Part shown: piece after piece, positions 41,985 to 50,700 of the stretch
How the letters are laid out: each line of letters starts with the position of its first letter
How positions within the stretch are numbered: position 1 is the first letter of the stretch
From: an uncultured Microbacterium sp.
GTDB lineage: Bacteria; Actinomycetota; Actinomycetes; Actinomycetales; Microbacteriaceae
NCBI GenBank assembly: GCA_947503655.1
Contig: CANNEP010000002.1
Span: 49,460-113,459, forward strand
Reading direction: 5' to 3'
Length of the DNA: 64,000 nt
Notes under the pieces: generated by a model
The model's input: the letters and a program-made list of their open reading frames with translations, nothing else
Database searches by the model: none
Told to the model about the DNA's origin: nothing
Made by a program: the position numbers and the translations under genes

Positions 41985-43022
41985 TCATGGGGAGACGGCG
42001 CTGGCAGGCTCCAACTGCACGATCAACGGGCGGTGATCGCTACCCGAATCGTCAAGTGATTTCAGGACGACGGAACCAGTGGCCACCCACTCGGAGGAGG
42101 TCATCACATGGTCGATGGGAGCGCCAGCAAGTGCGGGGTACGACGTGGGCCACGTGCCGATGGAGCCATTGCCGGTTGCCATCGCGGCATCGGTGCACAG
42201 CCCCATGAGTCCGTCGTCAACGCCATAGCGGCTCATGTGGTCGGTGGTCGCGTTGAAATCGCCGATCATGATGACGTTGTCGGTGGAGCACTGGTCGGCG
42301 ACCCACTGCAGATCGTGCTTCCAGGCGTCCATCGCGTCCGTGCGGGGTGCGACAGCATGAACGGCGACAATGATCGGGCCATCGCCGTCAACAGGCATGG
42401 CGACGAGGCTCGGGACGGTGCCGGTGTTACTGGAACCATCTTCTGACGACGCGATAACGGAGTAATCGCCAAGATCGGGGGAGATGAGCAGCGTCGTTTC
42501 CCACGCCTGTGGTCCGTAGGCAATTTCATCGTTGTACGCGACGTGGTGAACCCACATCGGCGAACCGAGAGCACTCATCTGTTCAGCGACGCGTTCGCCG
42601 ACCTCTTCGGAAGTTTCCGGAAGCGCAATGACGTCAGCCCCCATGGCGACTGCGGTTTTGGCGATCGTGTCGGCTGGCGTTGCTTCGCCCGCGGTGTTCC
42701 ACGTCATAACGCGCAGGCTCGTCTCGGTTGCCGGTGGCAGGCTCTCCGTGCCCACGCCACGCAGAAGCATGATGCCGGCATTCGCGCCCGCACCAAGAAA
42801 GCAAATGAGGGCGACGCTGGCCGCGAATCCGCGAATGGGCTTTGCCATCGACAGTAGGAGCGCGATTAGCGTGAGCGTTGCGAAGCCCACGGCGAGAGGA
42901 CCGCGCACGGCCACGAGCTGCGCAAACGGGAAGGTGTTCTCGAGCTTGAAGAACTGAGGCCACGTGACGATTGCCGTGGCAATAGCCAACGAAATCGAGA
43001 CAAGAACACCGAACAACCGCAC
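41985..43022 (-). CDS. Endonuclease/exonuclease/phosphatase (EEP) family protein, membrane-anchored
   Basis: This 345-residue protein has three N-terminal hydrophobic segments within residues 1-90. An EEP domain follows, with SLRVMTWNTAGEATPADTI, the catalytic glutamate region ALPETSEEVGE, IVAVHAVAPR, MIGDFNATTDH (Asp/Asn) and a terminal SDHRPLIVQL (Asp-His). It therefore probably sits outside the membrane and hydrolyses phosphodiesters or phosphomonoesters; the substrate is unknown. It starts at GTG 43022, 6 nt after a TAGGCT box. It diverges from the PHP gene. Confidence 0.88.
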   Translation of the reverse strand: MRLFGVLVSISLAIATAIVTWPQFFKLENTFPFAQLVAVRGPLAVGFATLTLIALLLSMAKPIRGFAASVALICFLGAGANAGIMLLRGVGTESLPPATETSLRVMTWNTAGEATPADTIAKTAVAMGADVIALPETSEEVGERVAEQMSALGSPMWVHHVAYNDEIAYGPQAWETTLLISPDLGDYSVIASSEDGSSNTGTVPSLVAMPVDGDGPIIVAVHAVAPRTDAMDAWKHDLQWVADQCSTDNVIMIGDFNATTDHMSRYGVDDGLMGLCTDAAMATGNGSIGTWPTSYPALAGAPIDHVMTSSEWVATGSVVLKSLDDSGSDHRPLIVQLEPASAVSP

Positions 43023-43028
43023 GGTTCG

Positions 43029-43034
43029 AGCCTA
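43029..43034 (-). promoter_or_regulatory. Leaderless -10 element (TAGGCT) for the EEP gene
   Basis: On the minus strand TAGGCT is followed by CGAACC and GTG, a 6-nt spacing. Confidence 0.55.
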
Positions 43035-43084
43035 CGCGGAGACACCTGGGAGAACGGTCGAGAGCGCCTGTTCCTTCCCTCCGA

Positions 43085-43090
43085 TATTGT
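43085..43090 (+). promoter_or_regulatory. Leaderless -10 element (TATTGT) for the PHP gene
   Basis: TATTGT ends 6 nt before ATG 43097, and no ribosome-binding site is present. It lies back to back with the EEP promoter, about 50 bp away. Confidence 0.5.
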
Positions 43091-43096
43091 TCAGAT

Positions 43097-43963
43097 ATGG
43101 CGAATACGCAGCGTTGGAGTGGTCCGAGTGATCTGCACCTGCATTCGTCGCGCTCCGACGGCACGCAACCGCCGGCCGAAGTGCTGTCATCTGCGTACGA
43201 ATATGGGCTGCGTACGGTCGCATTGACCGACCATGACACTACTGCCGGGTGGGACGAAGCAACCGGGGCCGCTCAGGCACTCGGCATGACCCTGTTGCCC
43301 GGCATGGAGTTCTCCACCCGATACCAGGGCGGCTCGACCCACATGCTGGCGTACCTGTTTGATCCGGATCACGAGGGCATTCTGGCGGAGCGCGAGAAGA
43401 TTCGTGCCGATCGGCTGTCCCGCGCCGAACGCATCGTGCGCAATATTCGTGCCGACTACACGCTCGACTGGGAAGACGTGCTCGCACAACGCACGGAAGA
43501 CGCGAGCGTCGGTCGCCCGCACATCGCCGATGCCATGATCGCCCGCGGCATCGTGAAGAGCCGTGAAGAGGCGTTCGCGGGCATTCTGCACCCGCGCATG
43601 GGCTACATCATCCCGCTGTATGCGCCGGACCCGCGTGATGCGGTGCGCCTTGTCGCGGCAGCTGGCGGAGTCTCGGTCATCGCGCACCCGGCCGGACGCA
43701 ACCGCATGCTGCCGATGCCCATCATCGAGGAGCTCATCGAGCTGGGTCTCGGCGGCTTCGAAATTGGCCACCGAGAGAACACGCCGGAGGGTCAGCGCGT
43801 GCTGTCGTCGCTCGCCGAAAAGCACGACCTCATCGTCACCGGGTCGAGCGACTACCACGGCTCCGGCAAGCCGAACTTGCCGGGCGAGAACACCACGAGC
43901 GACGAAAACGTCGCCCGCATCATCGCCCAAGCCACCGGCATCGAACCCGTCTACCCCGGCTGA
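43097..43963 (+). CDS. PHP-domain phosphoesterase (YciV/RNase AM-like)
   Basis: This 288-residue protein has the PHP metal-binding motifs in order: DLHLHSSRSDGTQPP (HxH and D), VALTDHDTTAGW (DHD), the glutamate in LPGMEFST, GRPHIADAMI, VIAHPAGRN, and a final SSDYHGSG (D-x-H). This arrangement matches YciV-type 3',5'-nucleoside bisphosphate phosphatases, also reported as 5'-3' exoribonucleases. It is cytoplasmic. Substrate is inferred from the family only. Confidence 0.92.
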   Translation: MANTQRWSGPSDLHLHSSRSDGTQPPAEVLSSAYEYGLRTVALTDHDTTAGWDEATGAAQALGMTLLPGMEFSTRYQGGSTHMLAYLFDPDHEGILAEREKIRADRLSRAERIVRNIRADYTLDWEDVLAQRTEDASVGRPHIADAMIARGIVKSREEAFAGILHPRMGYIIPLYAPDPRDAVRLVAAAGGVSVIAHPAGRNRMLPMPIIEELIELGLGGFEIGHRENTPEGQRVLSSLAEKHDLIVTGSSDYHGSGKPNLPGENTTSDENVARIIAQATGIEPVYPG

Positions 43964-43993
43964 CTCCCGGGGAAATTCCCCGGTGAGGTGCGC

Positions 43994-43999
43994 TACGGT
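43994..43999 (+). promoter_or_regulatory. Leaderless -10 element (TACGGT) for the DUF817 gene
   Basis: TACGGT ends 6 nt before GTG 44006, which decides the start of the DUF817 gene over the in-frame GTG at 43988. Confidence 0.55.
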
Positions 44000-44005
44000 G
44001 AGCGC

Positions 44006-44899
44006 GTGCTGCAAGCTACTCGGCTAGAGCAACGCATTGATGTGTGGGCGCGCCGCATCTTGGCGTCCACGCCGACGACCGGTTTTCGTGCCGGCGTTGT
44101 CGAGTTTGGCGTTTTTCTCGTCAAACAAGCCTGGGCCTGCCTGTTCGGTGTGCTGCTGCTGGTCGCGATCGTGCTGGTACGTACGCTGTACCCGGCCGAC
44201 CTCGCGCTCACCCGCAACGACCTGCTGACACTGATTGCGATCGCCATTCAGATTGTGATGCTGGTCACGCGGCTCGAGGCGGGGCGAGAGCTCTGGGTCA
44301 TCGTGATTTTCCACGTGGTCGGAACCGTCATGGAGCTGTTCAAGACAGACGTCGGCTCTTGGCAATACGAAGCCGAGGGGTTCTTGCGGATCGCCGCTGT
44401 TCCGCTGTTCTCCGGCTTTATGTACGCGGCCGTTGGTTCATATCTGGTGCGCGTGTACCGGCTCTTCGACCTCACATTCACGCGCTACCCGCCGGTGTGG
44501 ATCACCGCGATCGTTGCCGCGCTGATCTACGCGAACTTCTTCACGCACCATTGGATCGCCGACATGCGCTGGTGGCTCACGGCGGCCGTTGTGGCGCTGT
44601 GGGGTCCGACGATCATGCACGCGCGGTTCTGGCGCCGACGCGTCAAACTGCCGCTCATCGTGATCTTCGTCGGTGCCGCGGGCTTCAACTGGGTCGCCGA
44701 GAACATCGGGACGGGTGCGGGTGCGTGGCTTTACCCGAATCAGCTCGACGGCTGGCAAATGGTGTCGCTGTCGAAACTCTCGAGTTGGTTCCTGTTGATG
44801 ATCATTTCGGTTGTGCTCGTGACGCTCGTGTACCCGCCCCGGAAACAAAAAACCTCCGTGCCAGCCGAAGCTGACACGGAGGAAAAGTTGGAGTCTTAA
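44006..44899 (+). CDS. DUF817 family membrane protein
   Basis: This 297-residue protein has about eight membrane helices and the strongly conserved DUF817 motifs: FLVKQAWACLFGVLLL, FHVVGTVMELFKTDVGSW, PLFSGFMYAAVGSYLVR, YANFFTHHWIADMR and WVAENIGTGAGAWLYP. The conserved Glu and His residues inside or near the membrane suggest ion or metal handling, but the function is unknown. The last codons contain the hairpin terminator of the convergent helicase gene, and the two stop codons share bases in TTAA. Confidence 0.9.
   Translation: MLQATRLEQRIDVWARRILASTPTTGFRAGVVEFGVFLVKQAWACLFGVLLLVAIVLVRTLYPADLALTRNDLLTLIAIAIQIVMLVTRLEAGRELWVIVIFHVVGTVMELFKTDVGSWQYEAEGFLRIAAVPLFSGFMYAAVGSYLVRVYRLFDLTFTRYPPVWITAIVAALIYANFFTHHWIADMRWWLTAAVVALWGPTIMHARFWRRRVKLPLIVIFVGAAGFNWVAENIGTGAGAWLYPNQLDGWQMVSLSKLSSWFLLMIISVVLVTLVYPPRKQKTSVPAEADTEEKLES
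44843..44882 (-). terminator. Intrinsic terminator of the DEAD-box helicase gene, inside the DUF817 coding end
   Basis: On the minus strand CCTCCGTG and CAGC pair with GCTG and CACGGAGG around a C(TTCG)G tetraloop, with one mismatch. This is followed by TTTTTTGTTT (plus positions 44852 down to 44843). It lies about 14 nt after the helicase stop and entirely within the last codons of the opposite DUF817 gene. Confidence 0.88.
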
Positions 44900-46332
44900 G
44901 CCGCTCCGCCACCCTGCGGTGCGCCACCGCTGGACGGACGACGACGGCGGCGACGGCGCTGCGGTGCCGGGTTGCCATCGTGGTGTTCGCTACCCTTGCC
45001 GTCGTGCGTTCCTGCACCCTCGCCAGCAGTGTGCTCAGCTGCACCCGTGGTTCCGGCAGCTGCGCCCTCACCGCTGCGGCGACGACGACGCGGAGCATCG
45101 CCATCACGCTTCGGCTTCTGCGTCTGCACGGCCTGCGTCGTCGGTGCCTTGCGGATGCGACCCTTGGTTCCGGCCGGAATGTTCAGGTCGGTGTGCAGGT
45201 GCGGGCTCGACGAGTAGGTCTCGGTCGGCTCGGGCTGACCGAACTCGAGGGCGCGGTTGATGAGCGCCCACTTGTGCAAGTCTTCCCAGTCAACGAACGT
45301 GACAGCGGTACCCGTGCGACCCGCGCGACCGGTACGGCCAGCGCGGTGCAGGTACGTTTTCTCGTCGTCCGGAATCGTGTGGTTAATGACGTGCGTGACA
45401 TCGTCAACGTCGATACCACGGGCGGCGACGTCGGTCGCGATCAGCACGTCACGCTTACCGGCCTTGAATGCGGCCATCGAGCGCTCACGCGACTCTTGGC
45501 TCATGTCGCCGTGCACGGCGGCGGCGTTGAAACCACGGTCACCGAGCTCGTCGACAAGCTTCTGGGCGGCGCGCTTCGTGCGCGTGAAGATGACGACCTT
45601 TTCGCGACCCTCAGCCTGCAGGATGCGGGCGATGACCTCGTCTTTGTCGAGCGAGTGCGCGCGGTATACGAGGTGGTTGATGTTCGCCTGCGTCAGGCCC
45701 TCGTCGGGGTCCGTCGCACGAATGTGAATCGGGTTCGACATGAAGCGACGAGCCAACGTCACGATCGTGCCCGGCATGGTTGCCGAGAACAACTGCGTGT
45801 GACGCTTAGCCGGAACCTTCGAGAAGATCTTCTCGATGTCGGGAAGGAACCCGAGGTCAAGCATCTTGTCAGCCTCATCGAGCACGACCTCGGTCGCTTC
45901 GCTGAGGTTCAGCAGGCGCTGGTTAGCGAGGTCGATGAGACGACCCGGCGTACCAACAACGATCTGCGCGCCAGCCTTCAGCTGGTCGATCTGGCCTTCG
46001 TATGCCTTGCCGCCATAAATCGCGACAACGCTCGTCGCACGGTTCGAGGTCAGAAGGTCCATGTCCTCGTAAACCTGCACGGCAAGTTCACGAGTCGGAA
46101 CCACGATGAGCGCCTTGACGCCGGGTTCCGGATTCGCGCCAATGCGCTGTACGACGGGGATTCCGAAACCAAATGTCTTGCCGGTTCCGGTCTTTGCCTG
46201 GCCAATAACGTCTTGGCCAGGCATCGAGAGCGGAATGGTCTGCTCCTGGATTGGGAAAGCTTCGGTGATGCCGCGCGCTGCGAGCGCGTCGACGATGTCC
46301 TGGTCAATACCCAGGTCAGAGAAAGTGGTCAC
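44896..46332 (-). CDS. rhlE: DEAD-box ATP-dependent RNA helicase
   Basis: This 478-residue helicase shows all DEAD-box motifs: Q motif (FPIQEQTIPL), motif I AKTGTGKT, Ia PTRELAVQ, II VLDEADKMLD, III SATMPG, IV VIFTRTKRAA, V TDVAARGIDV and VI HRAGRTGRAGR. After residue ~385 comes a disordered tail rich in Arg, Gly and Ala with RRRRRR blocks, typical for RNA binding. It probably acts in ribosome assembly or mRNA turnover, especially in the cold. The symbol is taken from the mycobacterial gene at the same place (rhlE) and is tentative. Start is GTG 46332. Confidence 0.93.
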   Translation of the reverse strand: MTTFSDLGIDQDIVDALAARGITEAFPIQEQTIPLSMPGQDVIGQAKTGTGKTFGFGIPVVQRIGANPEPGVKALIVVPTRELAVQVYEDMDLLTSNRATSVVAIYGGKAYEGQIDQLKAGAQIVVGTPGRLIDLANQRLLNLSEATEVVLDEADKMLDLGFLPDIEKIFSKVPAKRHTQLFSATMPGTIVTLARRFMSNPIHIRATDPDEGLTQANINHLVYRAHSLDKDEVIARILQAEGREKVVIFTRTKRAAQKLVDELGDRGFNAAAVHGDMSQESRERSMAAFKAGKRDVLIATDVAARGIDVDDVTHVINHTIPDDEKTYLHRAGRTGRAGRTGTAVTFVDWEDLHKWALINRALEFGQPEPTETYSSSPHLHTDLNIPAGTKGRIRKAPTTQAVQTQKPKRDGDAPRRRRRSGEGAAAGTTGAAEHTAGEGAGTHDGKGSEHHDGNPAPQRRRRRRRPSSGGAPQGGGAA

Positions 46333-46406
46333 GTAATGTGCGCCTGTCTGGCAGTGAAAGTCTGCCGCTCAGTGGTCCACGCCGTTCTCTCAGCTCCGGG
46401 CGCGGG

Positions 46407-46429
46407 GGTTCCAATCCAACGCTGGAACC
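46407..46429. repeat. Inverted GGTTCCA/TGGAACC pair in intergenic DNA
   Basis: GGTTCCA and TGGAACC are exact complements across a 9-nt loop, in the 206-nt gap between the divergent helicase and ferritin-like genes. It is the third non-coding hairpin in the window built from this motif. The rest of the gap has a GC-rich palindrome (near 46447-46463) and the TAGGCT box below. Confidence 0.5.
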
Positions 46430-46526
46430 GTTCCATCGTACCGGAGGCGGGCGCGCCGCCCGATGACCAGCCGATTTCTGCGTGTCAGCCACCGCGTGAA
46501 TAGCCACGGCCGAGGGCCGGGGCAAC

Positions 46527-46532
46527 TAGGCT
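46527..46532 (+). promoter_or_regulatory. Leaderless -10 element (TAGGCT) for the ferritin-like gene
   Basis: TAGGCT ends 6 nt before GTG 46539. Confidence 0.55.
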
Positions 46533-46538
46533 GAACAC

Positions 46539-47252
46539 GTGGTGAAGTGGTTCTGGCAGCGCCGGCCTGAGGGCAAAGCGCTCACATTGCGATCGCGCGG
46601 CGACTTTGGTGACGCCGTACGAGTTGATTTTGCGGAGCTTGCTCCCGATATCGATCGGTTCTTGGGGCAGGCCGCCTATTTGCAGCTCGGCTACTTCGAG
46701 ACGATCACGCGACTCATTCGCGCCACCGACAACCTCGACGAGAAAGAGGCCCTGTCGCGGGCGGCGGGCGCGGCCCTCACCAAGCACCGCGGCCTTACCG
46801 ACCTCATTGTCGAGCGCGGTAAAGAGCCGACTGCGCTGATGTCGCCGTTCCGCGAAGAGCTCGATGCCTTCCGTCGCAAGACGATTGGCAAGCGGCCGCG
46901 CGAAACGATGCTCTCGGTACACATCACCGCAGGCATGCTCGACGATTTCTACCTTGCCCTCGCCTCCAGCTACGGCGACACGGGCCGTCGCGTCGCACGA
47001 ATTCTCGGCGTCGATAACGACCGCGCGCAGATCGCCGACATCATTCACCAGACCATCACGAGCGACGACGAGTGGCGCTGGCTGCTGTCGATGTGGGGGC
47101 GTCGCCTCGTCGGCGACACCCTGCTGGTCGCCCGCGCTGCTCTCGCATCCGAGCGCCTCGACACCGAAGACGAAGAGCGCGTAGAACCCGTGTTCACGGC
47201 GCTGATGGGAAGCCACGCCCGCCGCATGGATGCGATGGGACTCGCTTCTTAG
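46539..47252 (+). CDS. Ferritin-like-fold protein (MiaE-like family)
   Basis: This 237-residue helical protein has ferritin-like four-helix-bundle features: LQLGYFETITRLIR and LTKHRGLTDLIVERG in the first half, HITAGMLDDFYLALASSYGD in the middle, and ERVEPVFTALMGSHARRMDAMG at the end. The usual E-x-x-H iron ligands are only partly recognisable (E57 region, H83, H150 region), so di-iron binding is uncertain. Homologues next to rhlE and the DUF3107 gene are conserved in actinobacteria (Rv3210c region, from memory). Function is unknown. Confidence 0.8.
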   Translation: MVKWFWQRRPEGKALTLRSRGDFGDAVRVDFAELAPDIDRFLGQAAYLQLGYFETITRLIRATDNLDEKEALSRAAGAALTKHRGLTDLIVERGKEPTALMSPFREELDAFRRKTIGKRPRETMLSVHITAGMLDDFYLALASSYGDTGRRVARILGVDNDRAQIADIIHQTITSDDEWRWLLSMWGRRLVGDTLLVARAALASERLDTEDEERVEPVFTALMGSHARRMDAMGLAS

Positions 47253-47270
47253 GCTTCCCGCCCAAGCAAC

Positions 47271-47308
47271 AAAAGAGGCAGGCACCTTGTGTGGTGCCTG
47301 CCTCTTTT
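47271..47308. terminator. Bidirectional terminator between ferritin-like and DUF3107 genes
   Basis: AAAAGAGGCAGGCACC and GGTGCCTGCCTCTTTT form a 16-bp perfect stem with a 6-nt loop, with A/T-runs at both ends. Confidence 0.92.
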
Positions 47309-47320
47309 ATAAAAGCTTCG

Positions 47321-47545
47321 TTACGCGACGAATCCGACGCGACGGGACTCTTCGGTTCCGATTTCAACGTAGGCGAGCGACGCGGTGGGCACGATGTAGC
47401 TGCTGCCCTTCGAATCGGTAAACGAGACCGATGCGGCCTTCGACTCGAGTGCGTCAGCGACGGCTGCGCGAATTTCGTCTGCGGGGGAATCGGTTTCGAA
47501 GCTCAGCTCACGACCGATGTTGGCAATGCCGACGCGAATCTCCAC
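47321..47545 (-). CDS. DUF3107 family small protein
   Basis: This 74-residue protein begins MEIRVGIANIGRELSFETD and ends AYVEIGTEESRRVGFVA, which are the conserved ends of DUF3107 (TB9.4-like) proteins. The fold is expected to be alpha/beta, and the function is unknown. GTG 47545 is chosen because GAAGGGA lies upstream and the family starts there. It is cytoplasmic and monocistronic. Confidence 0.92.
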   Translation of the reverse strand: MEIRVGIANIGRELSFETDSPADEIRAAVADALESKAASVSFTDSKGSSYIVPTASLAYVEIGTEESRRVGFVA

Positions 47546-47705
47546 GGTTAATCCCTTCGTAGTGCCCCATCGTGGGGCCACGTGACCAGCCTAACGGTAG
47601 CGAACGACGTCAGCCCCGCTGAACGCTGAGGGCGAACGCCGCAATTTTGCGGGTGCGGAACCACGAAGACTGCGGGTGCAGAGCCACGATGTCGGAGGCT
47701 GCGGC

Positions 47706-47711
47706 TACCGT
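47706..47711 (+). promoter_or_regulatory. Leaderless -10 element (TACCGT) for adnA-adnB
   Basis: TACCGT ends 6 nt before ATG 47718 and fixes the start of adnA. No SOS-type operator is visible in the short gap. Confidence 0.55.
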
Positions 47712-47717
47712 GGAATC

Positions 47718-50700
47718 ATGCCCGAAGCTGCCGCGCCCACACCCGTGTGGGATTCCTCGCAAAACGACGTCGTGACGCTGCCCACGATGGCGAGCGGCGT
47801 CGTTATTGGGGCGCCCGGCGCGGGCAAGACGCGCGTGGTCGTGGAGCGTGCGCGACGCCTGTTGGAGTCGCACGATGTGTCTGCCGACGAGATTATTGTG
47901 CTCACGCCGTCGCGCCAAACGGCGACCCGCGTGCGTGACGTTTTGGGCGTGCAAACCGCGATCGCGACGCCCGGAGCCCTCGCGCGTTCCGTCGGGTCCC
48001 TGGCGTTCCAGGTTGTGCGGGCCGCAGCCGCCTACACGTCGGCCCCGCCGCCGCAACTGCTCACCGGTGCTGATCAAGACCGCCTGATCGCCGACCTGCT
48101 GGCCAGCGATGCTGAAGACGAAGCAGTGGGTACGTTCCGCTGGCCCGATTCGCTACCGCCGGCTGCTCGCGGCTCGCAAGTGTTTCGCTCCGAGCTCCGC
48201 GCGTTTCTCGCGGAGTGCGCGCAGCTTGACATTGACGCCACCGAGCTCGCGGCCATTGCGACGCAGAGCGGCAACGAAAACTGGGCGGCGATCGCGTCCT
48301 TCCTTGCCGATTACCGCGCGGTCTTGGCGCACATGCGCTCCGCGCATCGCGAGTCGGCTGAACTCATTTCTGAGGCTGCGCAGATTGTGCGTGACGCCAG
48401 TGCTGACGGTGCAGCGCTCGGCGCTCTCGCACGCTTGCGCGTTGTTCTTGTCGACGACGCGCAAGAACTGACGCGCGGCGGCATCGACCTGCTGCGCGCG
48501 TTGCGAAGCCGAGGTGTCGCCGTCTTGGCATTCGGTGACCCTGACATCAGCTCGGGCTCCTTCCGCGGCGCGACTCCGCAGCTTTTTGCTGAGCTCGCGG
48601 CCGAACTCGTCACGCTGTACGTGCTCACGGGCGCGCACCGGCAGAGTGATGCCCTCGTACACGTCACGCGTTCTCTCACCCAGGCGATTGGTGTTTCCGG
48701 GCGCGTGGAGCACCGTCGTCCACCCGGCGACGCACCCGAGCCCGATGGTTCCGTCATTGCCCGCCTCGCCGATAGTCCGTACGCCGAAGCCGACATCATC
48801 GCGCGCACCCTGCGCGAATGGCACGTTCTGCACGGCATCGCGTGGGAGAGCATGGCGGTGCTCGCGCACGACACCCGCCAGGTCTCGACGCTGGAGACCG
48901 AGCTGGCCGCCCGCGAGGTTCCGACCCGTGCCGCCGGAATCCAACGTCCGCTCGGCCGGGAGGCCGCGGTGCGCGACATCCTGCGTCTGCTGAAAATCGC
49001 CATGACGGTGCCGGAGGAGTGGGATGGCGAAGAGCTTGCGCTCGCGTTGCTGTCGCCGTTTGGTGGGCTCGACGCGGTGGGTCTGCGTCGCTTGCGAGCT
49101 CGACTCCGTCACCGCGAGTTGGCGGCGGGCGGAACCACGGGTGCGGTTGCGCTATTGGCACGCGCCGTCGCATCACCGCTCGAGTTGAGCGTTATTGACA
49201 CCCCCGAGGCTCGCGCCGCGGAGCGCCTCGCGCAGACGTTAGCGAACGCGCGCGAGGCATATCTCCGAGGCGACACCGCTCACGACCTGCTGTGGCTGGT
49301 GTGGGAGAGCGCACGCATTTTCGGGCGGCCGCTCGCCGAAGTGTGGCGCGAACAGTCGGCTGGCACCGGTGCGACGGCGGCTGAAGCCTCACGCTCGCTC
49401 GATGCCCTCGTCGCCCTGTTCGACGCGGCCAAACGCGCCGTCGAGCGCGCGCCCGAAGCCGGTGCTGAAGCGTTTATCCGTGAACTGCTCGGCAGCGACG
49501 TGCCAGAAGATTCACTCGCTTCACCCGCGCGTGCTGGTTCCGTCACCGTCATGACCCCCGCAACGGCGCTCGGCGCCGAGTATGAAGCGGTGATCATCGC
49601 GGGCGTGCAAGACGGTGTGTGGCCCAACGTGCGGTTGCGCGGCACTCTGCTCGACACGTGGCAGTTGCCCGGGGCGGTTGAAGCGTTCCGGCTGGACGAT
49701 CACCACACGCCGACGCCCGCTACTGACCGCCGCAAGGTTGCACTGCACGATGAGCTGCGGTTGTTTGTGCGTGCCGTTTCGCGCGCGCGCTCGCGTCTTG
49801 TGGTGACGGCGGTCGACGACGATGACACGGGCCCGAGCGCGCTGTTCGCGTTTTTGCCCGAGCCGTCATTCAACGACGACCTCGTTGAGCACCCGCTGAC
49901 GCTACGCGGACTCGTCGCACAGCACCGGCGCACCCTCACGAGTGACCCGGCAACTGTCGATGAAGTGACACGCACCCAGGCAACGACCGAGCTTGCCCTC
50001 TTGGCGCACGAGGGGGTTCCGGGCGCTGATCCGCAGCAGTGGTACGGCGTCGCGCCCCTCTCATCGACCACGCCACTGCGCGACCCGGAGCGCGCCACGG
50101 TTTCGGTGTCGCCGTCTCGCATGAAGAACCTGCACGACTGCCCGGTGGACTGGGCAATTCGCTCGCTCGGCGGCAACACGAGCAGTTTCTCAACGGGGCT
50201 CGGAACCATTCTGCACGCGGCGATGGAGGAGGTTCCGGATGGCAACATCGCGGCACTGACGGCCATTGTCGAGAGCCGATGGCCCGAGCTGGAGTTCGAA
50301 GCGGACTGGATCGCGGAGAAAGAAAAGAAGTGGGCGGCAACGCTCATCGAACGCCTCGCGGCCTACGAAAAGAACTTCCGCAAGAACGAGGGCCAGCGTG
50401 TCGAGGCGGAGGCTGAGTTCGAAGTCGTGGTGCCGTTTTCTGCCACGTCGCCGGCAGACGCCTATGTGCGTGGCGACGACGCCCCCGCATTGCCCGCGGC
50501 TGTCGTGCGCGGGTCGATTGACCGTGTCGAGCGGTACCCTGCGAAGCTCGGCGAGGCGCTCCCGTTCGACTCAGAGCGCGAGGGGCAAGACCGCGTCGTC
50601 ATTGTCGACCTGAAGACCGGCAAGAGCGAAAAGCGCGTCAGCAACGACAAGGTGACCGAAGATCCGCAGCTCGCGGCCTACCAGCTCGCGGTGCGGGCGG

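Noticed and set aside
47676-47718. Earlier in-frame start for adnA at 47676
   Set aside because: The extra 14 residues lie over the TACCGT promoter box and are not family-like. The ATG at 47718 fits leaderless spacing.
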